A stretch of DNA of 64,000 nt, from positions 146,901 through 210,900 of the forward strand of contig JBAQMZ010000053.1 in the NCBI GenBank assembly GCA_049303315.1, given 5' to 3'. Numbering within the stretch: the stretch's first letter is position 1; each line of letters opens with the position of its first letter. Source of the stretch: Methanoperedens sp049303315 (GTDB lineage: Archaea > Halobacteriota > Methanosarcinia > Methanosarcinales > Methanoperedenaceae). The translations under genes and the position numbers were made by a program. Shown here piece by piece: positions 57,466 to 64,000 of the stretch. The notes below the pieces were generated by a model. It did not search any database. It was not told the origin of the DNA and saw nothing but the letters and a program-made list of their open reading frames with translations.

Positions 57466-58644
57466 ATGAATATGAATAATACAAACATAATTCTCATAGG
57501 AATCCTGTTCATGGGGATTGTGTTAGTTAGTGGATGCGTAAGAGAAATTAAGGAGAAACCATCTGAAACGGTTAGCACTCCTATTCCTGATTCAACATCA
57601 TCGCCTCCTGAGGAGAAAAATCCCAAAACGGTTTATCTATGGGAAAATGGTACAGGCAAATTCGTTGCCGATGAAAACTCATCTTTAAGCAATTTTCTTT
57701 TAAAAACTCTTCACAGGGTAGATCTTCAGGCAAAATGTGTTTTTGAAGAAGAACGCATCCAGCGAATGAAGAAAAACAATAGAATCCTTGAGATGAGTTT
57801 AAGATATCCGGAAAATATCACCATCATCCAACAGATTGGACCAAACCATAGCTTTATTCCAACAAACGATAGCGGTTATAGAATTTTAGAAAATGTAAGC
57901 GATGCTCTTTTCATTCTTGAAGATAATTTAAACGAGGAACTGAAAGGTCATATGCTGGTTAGTTATGAAGAAGTAAAAGTTGAAGGAACGACAAATTATG
58001 CTTGCTGGGCTATAAAAGAAGAAGCAAGCAAAGAGATAGACAAAACATGGATTGATGAAATAAATTCAATTCTCCTTGCCATTGCACCAGCAAATAGTTC
58101 TATAACCTTGAAAGGAATGCTTACGGTCGTCACTGGCGATGACTGCGGCATACCCGAAGGATGCGGACCGAAATATAAGCTGTGGGATTCTCACATAAGA
58201 AACTTTATTCCGTTACTGGGCAGTTTCAAAAAAGAAGATTCAGAACTTATTGTACGGGTAACAGGAACCAAGGCCATTTTATCTCCTTCAGAGTACGGCG
58301 ATATGAACTATATGGGACCAACGGATGCAATCAAAGTTGTTTCTTATTCAACTTTAAGTAAAATTCAGTATCACAAGTTCCTGGTTAATAAAGCCGGTGA
58401 ATACACCTCCAAAAAATATCCATGTCTCAGCTTCAGGGAGGAATATTCTGGAGGAATTTTTACAAACTGGAGCAAGGCTTTTTCCTGGGAAGTTCATGCA
58501 AATTCACCAATACTAAAAGTAAGAATGACTAACACATCTGCCGATAAAACACAGCAACCATTTTATGAGCTTTGGTATAATGGTAATTCGGGTTCTTTTA
58601 TTAGAGAAGGCAAATATCCAAGCGATGCTGTTTTTTGTCCCTAA
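57466..58644 (+). CDS. secreted lipoprotein of unknown function
   Basis: 392 residues. A signal peptide ends in lipobox LVSGC (cysteine near residue 24); ATG 57472 is an alternative start. After a proline/serine-rich spacer (PSETVSTPIPDSTSSPPEEKN) the body contains mixed alpha/beta segments, e.g. TVYLWENGTGKFVADENSSL and LRYPENITIIQQIGPNHSFI, and two cysteines in DDCGIPEGCGPKY. I recognise no family. It has a palindromic operator upstream, the same as the next gene, so the two are probably controlled together by the regulator at 56471. Confidence 0.6.
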   Translation: MNMNNTNIILIGILFMGIVLVSGCVREIKEKPSETVSTPIPDSTSSPPEEKNPKTVYLWENGTGKFVADENSSLSNFLLKTLHRVDLQAKCVFEEERIQRMKKNNRILEMSLRYPENITIIQQIGPNHSFIPTNDSGYRILENVSDALFILEDNLNEELKGHMLVSYEEVKVEGTTNYACWAIKEEASKEIDKTWIDEINSILLAIAPANSSITLKGMLTVVTGDDCGIPEGCGPKYKLWDSHIRNFIPLLGSFKKEDSELIVRVTGTKAILSPSEYGDMNYMGPTDAIKVVSYSTLSKIQYHKFLVNKAGEYTSKKYPCLSFREEYSGGIFTNWSKAFSWEVHANSPILKVRMTNTSADKTQQPFYELWYNGNSGSFIREGKYPSDAVFCP

Positions 58645-58654
58645 AACATTATAA

Positions 58655-58672
58655 CTACGAATCCATTCGTAG
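58655..58672. promoter_or_regulatory. second copy of the palindromic operator, upstream of the DUF4139 gene
   Basis: Identical CTACGAAT-CC-ATTCGTAG, followed by TTTAAGAAAATCTTTTATAAGTAC. The flank matches the first copy except for a few bases and includes a TATA-like CTTTTATAAG. It lies ~90 bases before the start at 58763. The close repeat of a ~40-base unit argues for real conservation. Confidence 0.65.
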
Positions 58673-58762
58673 TTTAAGAAAATCTTTTATAAGTACAGGA
58701 CGTAGCTGATTGTCACAGAAAAATATATCACAGTCTTGAAAATAGACGTCAGGAGGATACAA

Positions 58763-60271
58763 ATGCTAAACCAATCTATGCTAAGGGGAATATATCAAAG
58801 TTTAAAATCTACGAGTTTCAAAAAGCCCATCTCTTTAATTGTAATCGCGCTGCTGCTTGTTTCTCTTGCATCCCTGTGGGAAAGCCGGGAAGATAATAAC
58901 TGGAATAATATCGAGGGCGGCACTACCATCGTTTCCAAGGAAATGCCGAAAGTTGCTCTTCTTTCCATCGCAAAAGCAGCCAGCCCGGATAAAACAAAGA
59001 ATGAAGTCACGGTTTATAACCAGAATCTTGCTCTTGTAAAAGAATACAGGACAATGGATCTCAGCAGTGGAAATAATATCATCAAATACGTTGATGTTGC
59101 ATCCCAGATTGACCCTACATCCGTAATGTTCAGGGACCCAAAAAGCCGGAACACGGTGGTCGTGGAGCAGAATTATGAATACGACCTTGTAAGCTCTGAC
59201 AAACTGCTGGATAAATACCTCGATAAAGAGATAACAGTCACCTCTGATAACGAGTCCTTCACAGGCAAGCTTCTCAGCCGCTCAGGCGGCATTACACTTG
59301 AAACACAGAAAGGCGTGGTTGTCCTGAATAATGTAAAGAAGATAGAATATCCTGATTCAGCAGGTCTTCTCACCAAGCCCACGCTTGTCTGGCAGATATA
59401 CACAGACACTGGAGGTAGCCGGGAAGTGCAGACCTCATATCTTACTGGCGGAATGAGCTGGAAAGCCAATTATATTGCCACGATAGACCAGAGCGATTCA
59501 AAAGCTGACATCAAAGGCTGGGTTACAGTTGAGAACAATGCGGGAACTGCATATCCAGATGCAAAACTGAAACTGGTGGCCGGGGATATAAATCGGGTAG
59601 AAGTACCCCAGTATTACAAGGGCCTGGTAGTGCCCCAAGCTACTTCATTCGCTGTCGGCGCACCTCCTTCCGGTTTCACACAGGAAGGTCTGTTCGAATA
59701 CCACTTATACACTCTCCAGCGCCCAACAACCCTGAACAACAATGAGATAAAACAGATATCACTGCTCAGCGCTGATAACGTGCCTGCGAAGAAAGAATAT
59801 TCCTATGACGGAGCAAGGGATGGGGAGAAAGTAAAGGTGACTCTTAACATAACCAACTCAGAGGAAAACGGTCTCGGCATGCCTCTGCCCAAGGGCGTAG
59901 TGAGAGCATATAAGGCTGACAGCGATGGACAGCTTCAGTTTTTAGGCGAGGACAGCATCGACCATACGCCAAAAGATGAAAAACTCAGGATAAATGTGGG
60001 AAATGCCTTTGATATCGTTGGCAAACGCACGGCAACAGACAGGGAGGGCATGGGCAGCTATGGAGTCCGGGAAAGCTACAGCATCGAACTGAAGAACCAT
60101 AAGACCGAGGACGCGAAGATAATAGTAACAGAGCACCTCTACGGTAACTGGCAGGTTACGAAAGCTTCCGAGCAGTACAAAAAGAAGGATGCAAACACCA
60201 TTGAATTTGAGCTTAATGTACCCAAAGATGGCACAAAAACCATAACCTACACCGCTGAGATCAGGTATTGA
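58763..60271 (+). CDS. DUF4139 protein with N-terminal membrane anchor
   Basis: About 502 residues from ATG 58763, with a strong AGGAGGAT just upstream. A transmembrane helix (~23-38) is followed by a long beta-rich outside part. The DUF4139 type is visible in TVYNQNLALVKEYRTMDLSSG, YLTGGMSWKANYIATID and KGWVTVENNAGTAYPDAKLKLVAGD. Function is unknown. It follows the second palindromic operator, with the lipoprotein gene upstream. It ends in a terminator-like hairpin shared with the convergent rdgB gene. Confidence 0.8.
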   Translation: MLNQSMLRGIYQSLKSTSFKKPISLIVIALLLVSLASLWESREDNNWNNIEGGTTIVSKEMPKVALLSIAKAASPDKTKNEVTVYNQNLALVKEYRTMDLSSGNNIIKYVDVASQIDPTSVMFRDPKSRNTVVVEQNYEYDLVSSDKLLDKYLDKEITVTSDNESFTGKLLSRSGGITLETQKGVVVLNNVKKIEYPDSAGLLTKPTLVWQIYTDTGGSREVQTSYLTGGMSWKANYIATIDQSDSKADIKGWVTVENNAGTAYPDAKLKLVAGDINRVEVPQYYKGLVVPQATSFAVGAPPSGFTQEGLFEYHLYTLQRPTTLNNNEIKQISLLSADNVPAKKEYSYDGARDGEKVKVTLNITNSEENGLGMPLPKGVVRAYKADSDGQLQFLGEDSIDHTPKDEKLRINVGNAFDIVGKRTATDREGMGSYGVRESYSIELKNHKTEDAKIIVTEHLYGNWQVTKASEQYKKKDANTIEFELNVPKDGTKTITYTAEIRY

Positions 60272-60290
60272 AAAAACATTCTTTTTTCAA
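60268..60290. terminator. symmetrical hairpin between convergent genes
   Basis: TTGAAAAAA-CATTC-TTTTTTCAA is a perfect 9-base inverted repeat with a 5-base loop and has T-runs on both strands. It overlaps the last codons of both convergent genes. Bidirectional termination is inferred. Confidence 0.5.
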
Positions 60291-60841
60291 TGCCCTTTTT
60301 TCAACCAACGCACAAAATTAGTAAGCGCAGCATACCTGTGGGATAGCCTGTTTTTCTCATCTTCTCCCATCTCCCCGAAAGTCGCGCCGTCAACCATGAA
60401 TATCGGGTCATAACCGAAACCGCCGCTTCCCCGGCTCTCGTTTGCAATCTCGCCCGCCACTTCCCCTGAAAATAAATACGGTTCCTCGCCGGGACGGCAA
60501 TATCCTATAACGCATTTAAAAACAGCCCTCCTGTTCGTTTCACCCTCCATGAGTTTTATTATCCTCGCATTCCCGAGGGTGTCAAAAACATACGCGGAAT
60601 AAGGCCCCGGAAATCCTCCGAGCGCCTCGATGAAAAGCCCTGAATCATCTACCATGACCTCGTTGTCCAGTTTATCGGCAGCCCACCGTGCGCCGAAGCT
60701 CGCTATGGGTTCAAGTTCATTCTCCTGCAGTTCAGGATACCCGCAATTATTTTGCTCCACGGTTATTCCTGCATGCGAAAGGATGTCACCGGCTTCCCTG
60801 ACTTTATGGGGATTGCCTGTTACGAAGATTATTTTTCTCAT
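60287..60841 (-). CDS. rdgB: XTP/dITP diphosphatase (RdgB/HAM1)
   Basis: 184 residues. FVTGNPHKVREAGDIL at the N-terminus, VDDSGLFIEALGGFPGPYSAYV and GGFGYDPIFMVDGATFGEM are the conserved HAM1 motifs. It hydrolyses non-canonical purine nucleotides to keep them out of nucleic acids. It is last of the lysC-59aa-82aa-rdgB run, 11 bases after the gene before it. The start at 60841 follows an ordinary spacer. Confidence 0.95.
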   Translation of the reverse strand: MRKIIFVTGNPHKVREAGDILSHAGITVEQNNCGYPELQENELEPIASFGARWAADKLDNEVMVDDSGLFIEALGGFPGPYSAYVFDTLGNARIIKLMEGETNRRAVFKCVIGYCRPGEEPYLFSGEVAGEIANESRGSGGFGYDPIFMVDGATFGEMGEDEKNRLSHRYAALTNFVRWLKKGH

Positions 60842-60852
60842 TGGTTCGACCT

Positions 60853-61101
60853 TTAACCACTTTTTTTCATCCCACCAAGGTATTTTTTCTTAAATAAAAC
60901 ATAAACAAGAGTTATGATTACCGCGAAAATTGGAACTATTATCAGCTTATTTTTATCATAATCCTCCCCTCTCATAAAATATCCCCTGAGAAAGCTACTC
61001 ATACCAATGAACATTGAAAATAAAAAAACAATGATTGTATCTGAGATTTCTTTAATCACAGAATTAGATATTTTCATATTTTTTTCTCTGCGGGTTGACA
61101 T
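60853..61101 (-). CDS. small membrane protein
   Basis: 82 residues (or 74 from M9 at 61077, MKISNSVIKEI). Two transmembrane helices (IIVFLFSMFIGMSSFL and LIIVPIFAVIITLVYVLF) are joined by a charged loop (RGYFMRGEDYDKNK), and the end is basic (KKKYLGGMKKSG). It follows the 59-residue gene by ten bases. No family recognised. Part of the lysC operon by spacing; a functional link to lysine/threonine synthesis is not implied. Confidence 0.5.
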   Translation of the reverse strand: MSTRREKNMKISNSVIKEISDTIIVFLFSMFIGMSSFLRGYFMRGEDYDKNKLIIVPIFAVIITLVYVLFKKKYLGGMKKSG

Positions 61102-61111
61102 TCACTTCGCT

Positions 61112-61291
61112 TCAAATTCTTTTCTTTCGCTCCAATGTTCTTTTCATGAATTCCCGGTATTGCGGGCTATATTTCATCAATATCAATATTATCGGATACC
61201 TGAGGAACAAAATAAAAGAAACTATTCCTATTGTAAAACCTGCAATGAGGATAACTTTAGGTACTAAAGGAAGGCTTCTGACATCTATCAT
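61112..61291 (-). CDS. small membrane protein, 59 aa
   Basis: ATG 61291 to TGA 61112-61114. The product starts MIDVRSLPLVPKVILIAG, has one or two hydrophobic helices (AGFTIGIVSFILFLRYPIIL) and a basic C-terminal tail (FMKRTLERKKRI). It begins six bases after the lysC stop and ends ten before the next small gene. The hydrophobic core and the basic tail look protein-like, and operon packing supports it. No family recognised. Confidence 0.5.
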   Translation of the reverse strand: MIDVRSLPLVPKVILIAGFTIGIVSFILFLRYPIILILMKYSPQYREFMKRTLERKKRI

Positions 61292-61297
61292 ATAATA

Positions 61298-62707
61298 TTA
61301 CTTCTCGCGTTCAAGCCCGAATTCCCTGTGAAGCACCTGCACGGCTTTCCTGGCGCCGTCTTCGCTTACCGCAAACGAGATATTATGCTGGGATGAACCC
61401 TGGCTTATCATTATCACGTTGACCCCGGCTTTCCCAAGCGCCCCGAATACCCTGCCGGCAACGCCGGGTGTATTTGCCATTCCTGCGCCAACGACCGCAA
61501 CAACCGATATGTTCCTGTCATGGGTTACTTCTTTAATTATGCCATTCTTGAATTCCGCTTTTATCGATTTTACAGCCTTGTCAAGATGAGCCTCATCGAC
61601 GACCAGGGAAATATTCGCTTCCGAAGAGCCCTGGCTTATCATCACGATATTGACGCCGGCGTTTGCAAGAGTGGTGAACACACGCGCTGCTACGCCTATC
61701 GTGCCTACCATGCCTGCGCCGGAAATGTTAATGAGCGCAACTTTCGTTATTACCGTCACTGCCTTAACAATATCCCTGCTCAGTTTCTGGTCTTTCACCA
61801 CAATGGTTCCCGGCAAGTCGGGATGGAATGTGTTCTTGACGCGCACAGGTATCCCGTGTCTTATTGCGGGCTCAATTGCTCTCGGATGAAGCACCTTTGC
61901 TCCGAAATACGATAGTTCCATGGCTTCGATATAGGAAATGACAGGGATGGGTCTCGCTTCAGGTACGATATGCGGGTCGGTTGTCAAAATTCCGTCCACC
62001 TCTTTCCACAGCCATATTTCATCTGCTTTTAAAGCAGCGCCGATAATCGATGCCGTGAAATCCGAGCCGCCGCGTCCGAGCGTTGTGATAATACCGTCTT
62101 CATTCTCAGCAATGAAACCGCAGACCACGGGGATTCCTTTATTCAAAAGCGGTTCAAGCCGTTCCTTAACAAGGGAATATGTAATTTCAAGGGGCTTTGC
62201 ATTGCCGTATTCCTCAGTGGTTATTATGCCGGCTTCGCCTCCTGTGAATGAATGGGATTTTATACCGATGGAGTTTAGCGAACCGCAAAGGATAGGCGCA
62301 GCCAGCCGTTCGCCGTAGGATGAGATGTAATCGATTGACCTCGGGGTGAGTTCGCCAAGGTAGCAAATGCCGATGAGAGCTTTCTCAAGCTCTTCTATGC
62401 GCGAGTCAAGTTCCCGCGTCACCTTCTCCAGAATATTCCCGGTATAAGGGGTCTTTATGGCTTCATGGGCTGCCTTGTGGTGCTGTTTTGTGAGGTCTGC
62501 GATGAATTCTTTTATCAGGGAGGTTTTCCCGGACTCGGAAGCATCCCTGGCATTTTTCAGGAGCGCATCTGTGACCCCGCTCAGCGCCGAGGTCACAAGA
62601 ATAATCTCATTCCCCTCGTCGCGGTATTTCTTTGCAAGCTCTGCGACATGCTTCATGCGGATGCCGTCGCCGACTGAAGTGCCTCCGAATTTCATCACGA
62701 GTCTCAT
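61298..62707 (-). CDS. lysC: aspartate kinase
   Basis: 469 residues from ATG 62707 (MRLVMKFGGTSVGDGIRM); longer frames upstream are shadows of the promoter. Aspartate kinase signatures: KFGGTSVGDG (nucleotide), SYGERLAAPIL, GRGGSDFTASIIGAAL. Two C-terminal ACT domains (SGAGMVGTIGVAARV and GAGMANTPGVAGRV) bind lysine or threonine for feedback control. It phosphorylates aspartate, first step of the lysine, threonine and methionine branch. Codons 1-84 and ~37 bases of promoter recur at 63560-63850. TATA-like GTATATAAATATG lies ~85-95 bases upstream. Confidence 0.97.
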   Translation of the reverse strand: MRLVMKFGGTSVGDGIRMKHVAELAKKYRDEGNEIILVTSALSGVTDALLKNARDASESGKTSLIKEFIADLTKQHHKAAHEAIKTPYTGNILEKVTRELDSRIEELEKALIGICYLGELTPRSIDYISSYGERLAAPILCGSLNSIGIKSHSFTGGEAGIITTEEYGNAKPLEITYSLVKERLEPLLNKGIPVVCGFIAENEDGIITTLGRGGSDFTASIIGAALKADEIWLWKEVDGILTTDPHIVPEARPIPVISYIEAMELSYFGAKVLHPRAIEPAIRHGIPVRVKNTFHPDLPGTIVVKDQKLSRDIVKAVTVITKVALINISGAGMVGTIGVAARVFTTLANAGVNIVMISQGSSEANISLVVDEAHLDKAVKSIKAEFKNGIIKEVTHDRNISVVAVVGAGMANTPGVAGRVFGALGKAGVNVIMISQGSSQHNISFAVSEDGARKAVQVLHREFGLEREK

Positions 62708-62824
62708 GGTGGCTTTTGAATCGTTGGGAGGAGTATTAAAGATTATGGAAATATTTGCAGGACAGCTTCCGCTAAAACAAGGATTGAACATATTTATATA
62801 CACACAGACAAATATGTAAATATT

Positions 62825-63037
62825 ATGAATTTAGAAGTTGTAGAAAAACGGCTACTTGGGCTGGACAATGAAATCCATATGCTTTTGCAGTATATTTACA
62901 GGCAAAAGAAGAACGATATTGAAATTGAGATTAAAGAGTATGAAGATTTAAAAAAGATGATCTCTAAACGCTTGAAAGAACCGCTTGAACCAACTTCTGA
63001 GATAAGAATGATGAGAGAAAAGCAGTATATAGTATAA
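62825..63037 (+). CDS. antitoxin of a PIN-domain module
   Basis: 70 residues (MNLEVVEKRLLGLDNEIHMLLQYIYRQ). It looks helical and charged, with a C-terminal tail (KEPLEPTSEIRMMREKQYIV) of the type that wraps a PIN toxin. It precedes the PIN gene by one base and diverges from lysC, whose promoter lies in between. Antitoxin role is inferred from gene order. Confidence 0.6.
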   Translation: MNLEVVEKRLLGLDNEIHMLLQYIYRQKKNDIEIEIKEYEDLKKMISKRLKEPLEPTSEIRMMREKQYIV

Positions 63038-63038
63038 A

Positions 63039-63503
63039 ATGAAAGTAACAATTGACAGTGACGTGGTTTATGCTTTCATAGAACCTACTAAAGAAGTATA
63101 TAAAGAAAAATATGTGGAATTTGAAGTCCTGCACAATAAGGCGGATAGTTTATTTAAAGATGTGATCTAGGGTAATTATGAATTAATAATACCTTCAACC
63201 GTTTTGATAGAAGTTGCAATCGTTATCAGTAGGGCTGTTGGAAGTAAAATTGCCAAAAAGGTTTATGAAAGTATAAAGAAGAATGCTTCAGAAATCCTCT
63301 ATTTGAATGAGAACTTCACAACTTATTGCATGGAAAAAGGGATTGAAACGCATTTGAGTGGATTTGACACTGTAGTTTTTGCATGCGCATTCCTTGAGAA
63401 ATCCACCCTTATAACAAATGATCGGCGCTTCTTCCGTAATGTTAAAGACCATCATCCGGAAATAAAGATGATTCTTCTGAGAGAATTCGAAGAATTCAAA
63501 TAA
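63039..63503 (+). pseudogene. PIN-domain toxin interrupted by an in-frame TAG
   Basis: From ATG 63039 the frame gives MKVTIDSDVVYAFIEP, an N-terminal PIN segment with its aspartates, to VI at codon 43. A TAG follows at 63168-63170, and the same frame continues without any shift as GNYELIIPSTVLIEVAIVISRA through to LITNDRRFFRNVKDHHPEI (the late aspartate) at 63503. One base substitution of a sense codon explains it. Pyrrolysine is unlikely because other genes here end in TAG (aroC, cgi121, the 8265 gene). So the toxin appears inactivated by one nonsense mutation. Confidence 0.75.
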
Positions 63504-63559
63504 TTATTTTTAAGTTTGCAGATTTATCAGAAAACGAAAATCCAGAAATAATTTTCCAA

Positions 63560-63850
63560 TTTATGGCTTCATGGGCTGCTTTGTGGTGCTGTTTTGTGAG
63601 GTCTGCGATAAATTCTTTTATCAGGGAGGTTTTCCCGGACTCTGAAGCATCCCTGGCATTTTTCAGGAGCGCATCTGTGACCCCGCTCAGCGCCGAGGTC
63701 ACAAGAATAATCTCGTTCCCTTCGTCGCGGTATTTCTTTGCAAGCTCTGCGACATGCTTCATACGAATGCCGTCGCCAACTGATGTGCCTCCGAATTTCA
63801 TCACGAGTCTCATGGTGGCTTTTGAATCGTTGGGGGGAGTATTAAAGATT
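63560..63850 (-). pseudogene. truncated 5' copy of lysC with promoter-proximal DNA
   Basis: 291 bases aligned to 62454-62744 without gaps (offset 1106), about 10 differences by eye. The frame from ATG 63813 starts MRLVMKFGGTSVGDG and follows lysC to codon 84 (KAAHEAI), then diverges and stops at 63496. It lacks the catalytic aspartate-binding and ACT regions. The near-identity points to a recent duplication, younger than the one at gpmI. Some differences are silent (GAT to GAC-type changes). Confidence 0.85.
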
Positions 63851-63912
63851 TTGCAAATAATTCTCGAAATTAGCTTGACATTGTCACATTTCAGAGCAAA
63901 TGAATTATTTCA

Positions 63913-63979
63913 GACGGGATAACAGGATAAACAGGATTGTGTATAAATCATCCTGTAAATCCTGTTAATCCTGTCCGAT
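63913..63979. repeat. inverted repeat of ACAGGAT units
   Basis: Left arm ACAGGATAAACAGGAT and right arm ATCCTGTAAATCCTGT pair almost perfectly, and further ATCCTGT copies follow. This ACAGGAT/ATCCTGT unit is a common dispersed type in many genomes; I cannot tell whether it is active here. No gene in the last ~150 bases of the window. Confidence 0.5.
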
Positions 63980-64000
63980 TGTTCATAACAAGTCGTTATT

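Noticed and set aside
63168..63170. TAG read as pyrrolysine
   Set aside because: TAG terminates aroC, cgi121, the lipoprotein at 18622 and the 8265 gene, and no pyl genes are in the window; a nonsense mutation is simpler.

Overview
The window reads as chromosome of a methanogen-lineage archaeon, most likely Methanosarcinales-like and possibly close to 'Candidatus Methanoperedens' (ANME-2d). The evidence is gene content, not alignment: O-phosphoseryl-tRNA synthetase, a methanogenesis-marker-9-type protein, the MfnA tyrosine decarboxylase of methanofuran synthesis, archaeal GHMP shikimate kinase, KEOPS Cgi121, two-subunit pyruvate carboxylase, archaellum-type FlaC/FlaD-E domains, and a 13-gene F420H2:quinone/methanophenazine oxidoreductase operon (fpo/fqo) ending in fpoO. 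Promoters are TATA-type and many starts look leaderless.

Layout. 0-10.8 kb: a cut gene, mfnA, a zinc-ribbon methyltransferase-like protein, a ribbon-helix-helix protein with its own operator, a two-cluster ferredoxin divergent from the operon aroC-sepS-shikimate kinase-chorismate mutase, a Doc-like toxin, tRNA-Thr(UGU) and trm1. 10.8-14.1 kb: an AT-rich STAND ATPase with a C-terminal repeat array, then a vapBC pair. 14.2-21.9 kb: pycB-pycA-(repeat element)-birA, a lipoprotein, a membrane protein, a conserved archaeal protein, htpX and an RNase HI. 21.9-35.8 kb: a chemosensory/motility island with a dCache-HAMP sensor, three methyl-accepting chemotaxis proteins (MCPs), two cheW, MCP fragments, a KaiC-like ATPase, a FlaC-FlaD/E fusion and a HEAT-CheC fusion. 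36-37 kb: toxin-antitoxin (TA) remnants and a DUF433/DUF5615 pair. 37.2-47.6 kb: the fpo operon on the minus strand. 47.7-64 kb: marker 9, a trio of small membrane-associated genes, an FKBP prolyl isomerase, gpmI, a TA island, cgi121, a nitroreductase, a membrane-anchored ArsR-type regulator with two target-like operators, a DUF4139 protein, and the lysC/rdgB operon followed by a second TA island.

Three patterns stand out. (1) Nine promoters share one rigid architecture: a TTCACA hexamer starting exactly 12 bases before the TATA-like octamer. At six of them a second hexamer lies exactly 11 bases further upstream. They cover the chemosensory island, a membrane-protein operon at 49 kb and a 25-residue glycine-rich ORF at 4 kb, and so suggest a regulon with a dedicated factor. 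(2) A modular hairpin-rich element sits exactly between the stop of one gene and the start of the next in two operons (pycA/birA and fpoH/fpoI). Each copy carries a small open frame, and a terminal hairpin holds the downstream start codon. (3) At gpmI and at lysC, a TA module sits between the intact gene and a colinear, truncated second copy of the same gene's promoter-proximal end, as if TA islands enter the 5' end of housekeeping genes and a duplicated 5' end keeps the gene intact. Several toxins here are dead or orphaned (amber-interrupted vapC, vapC tail, lone doc).
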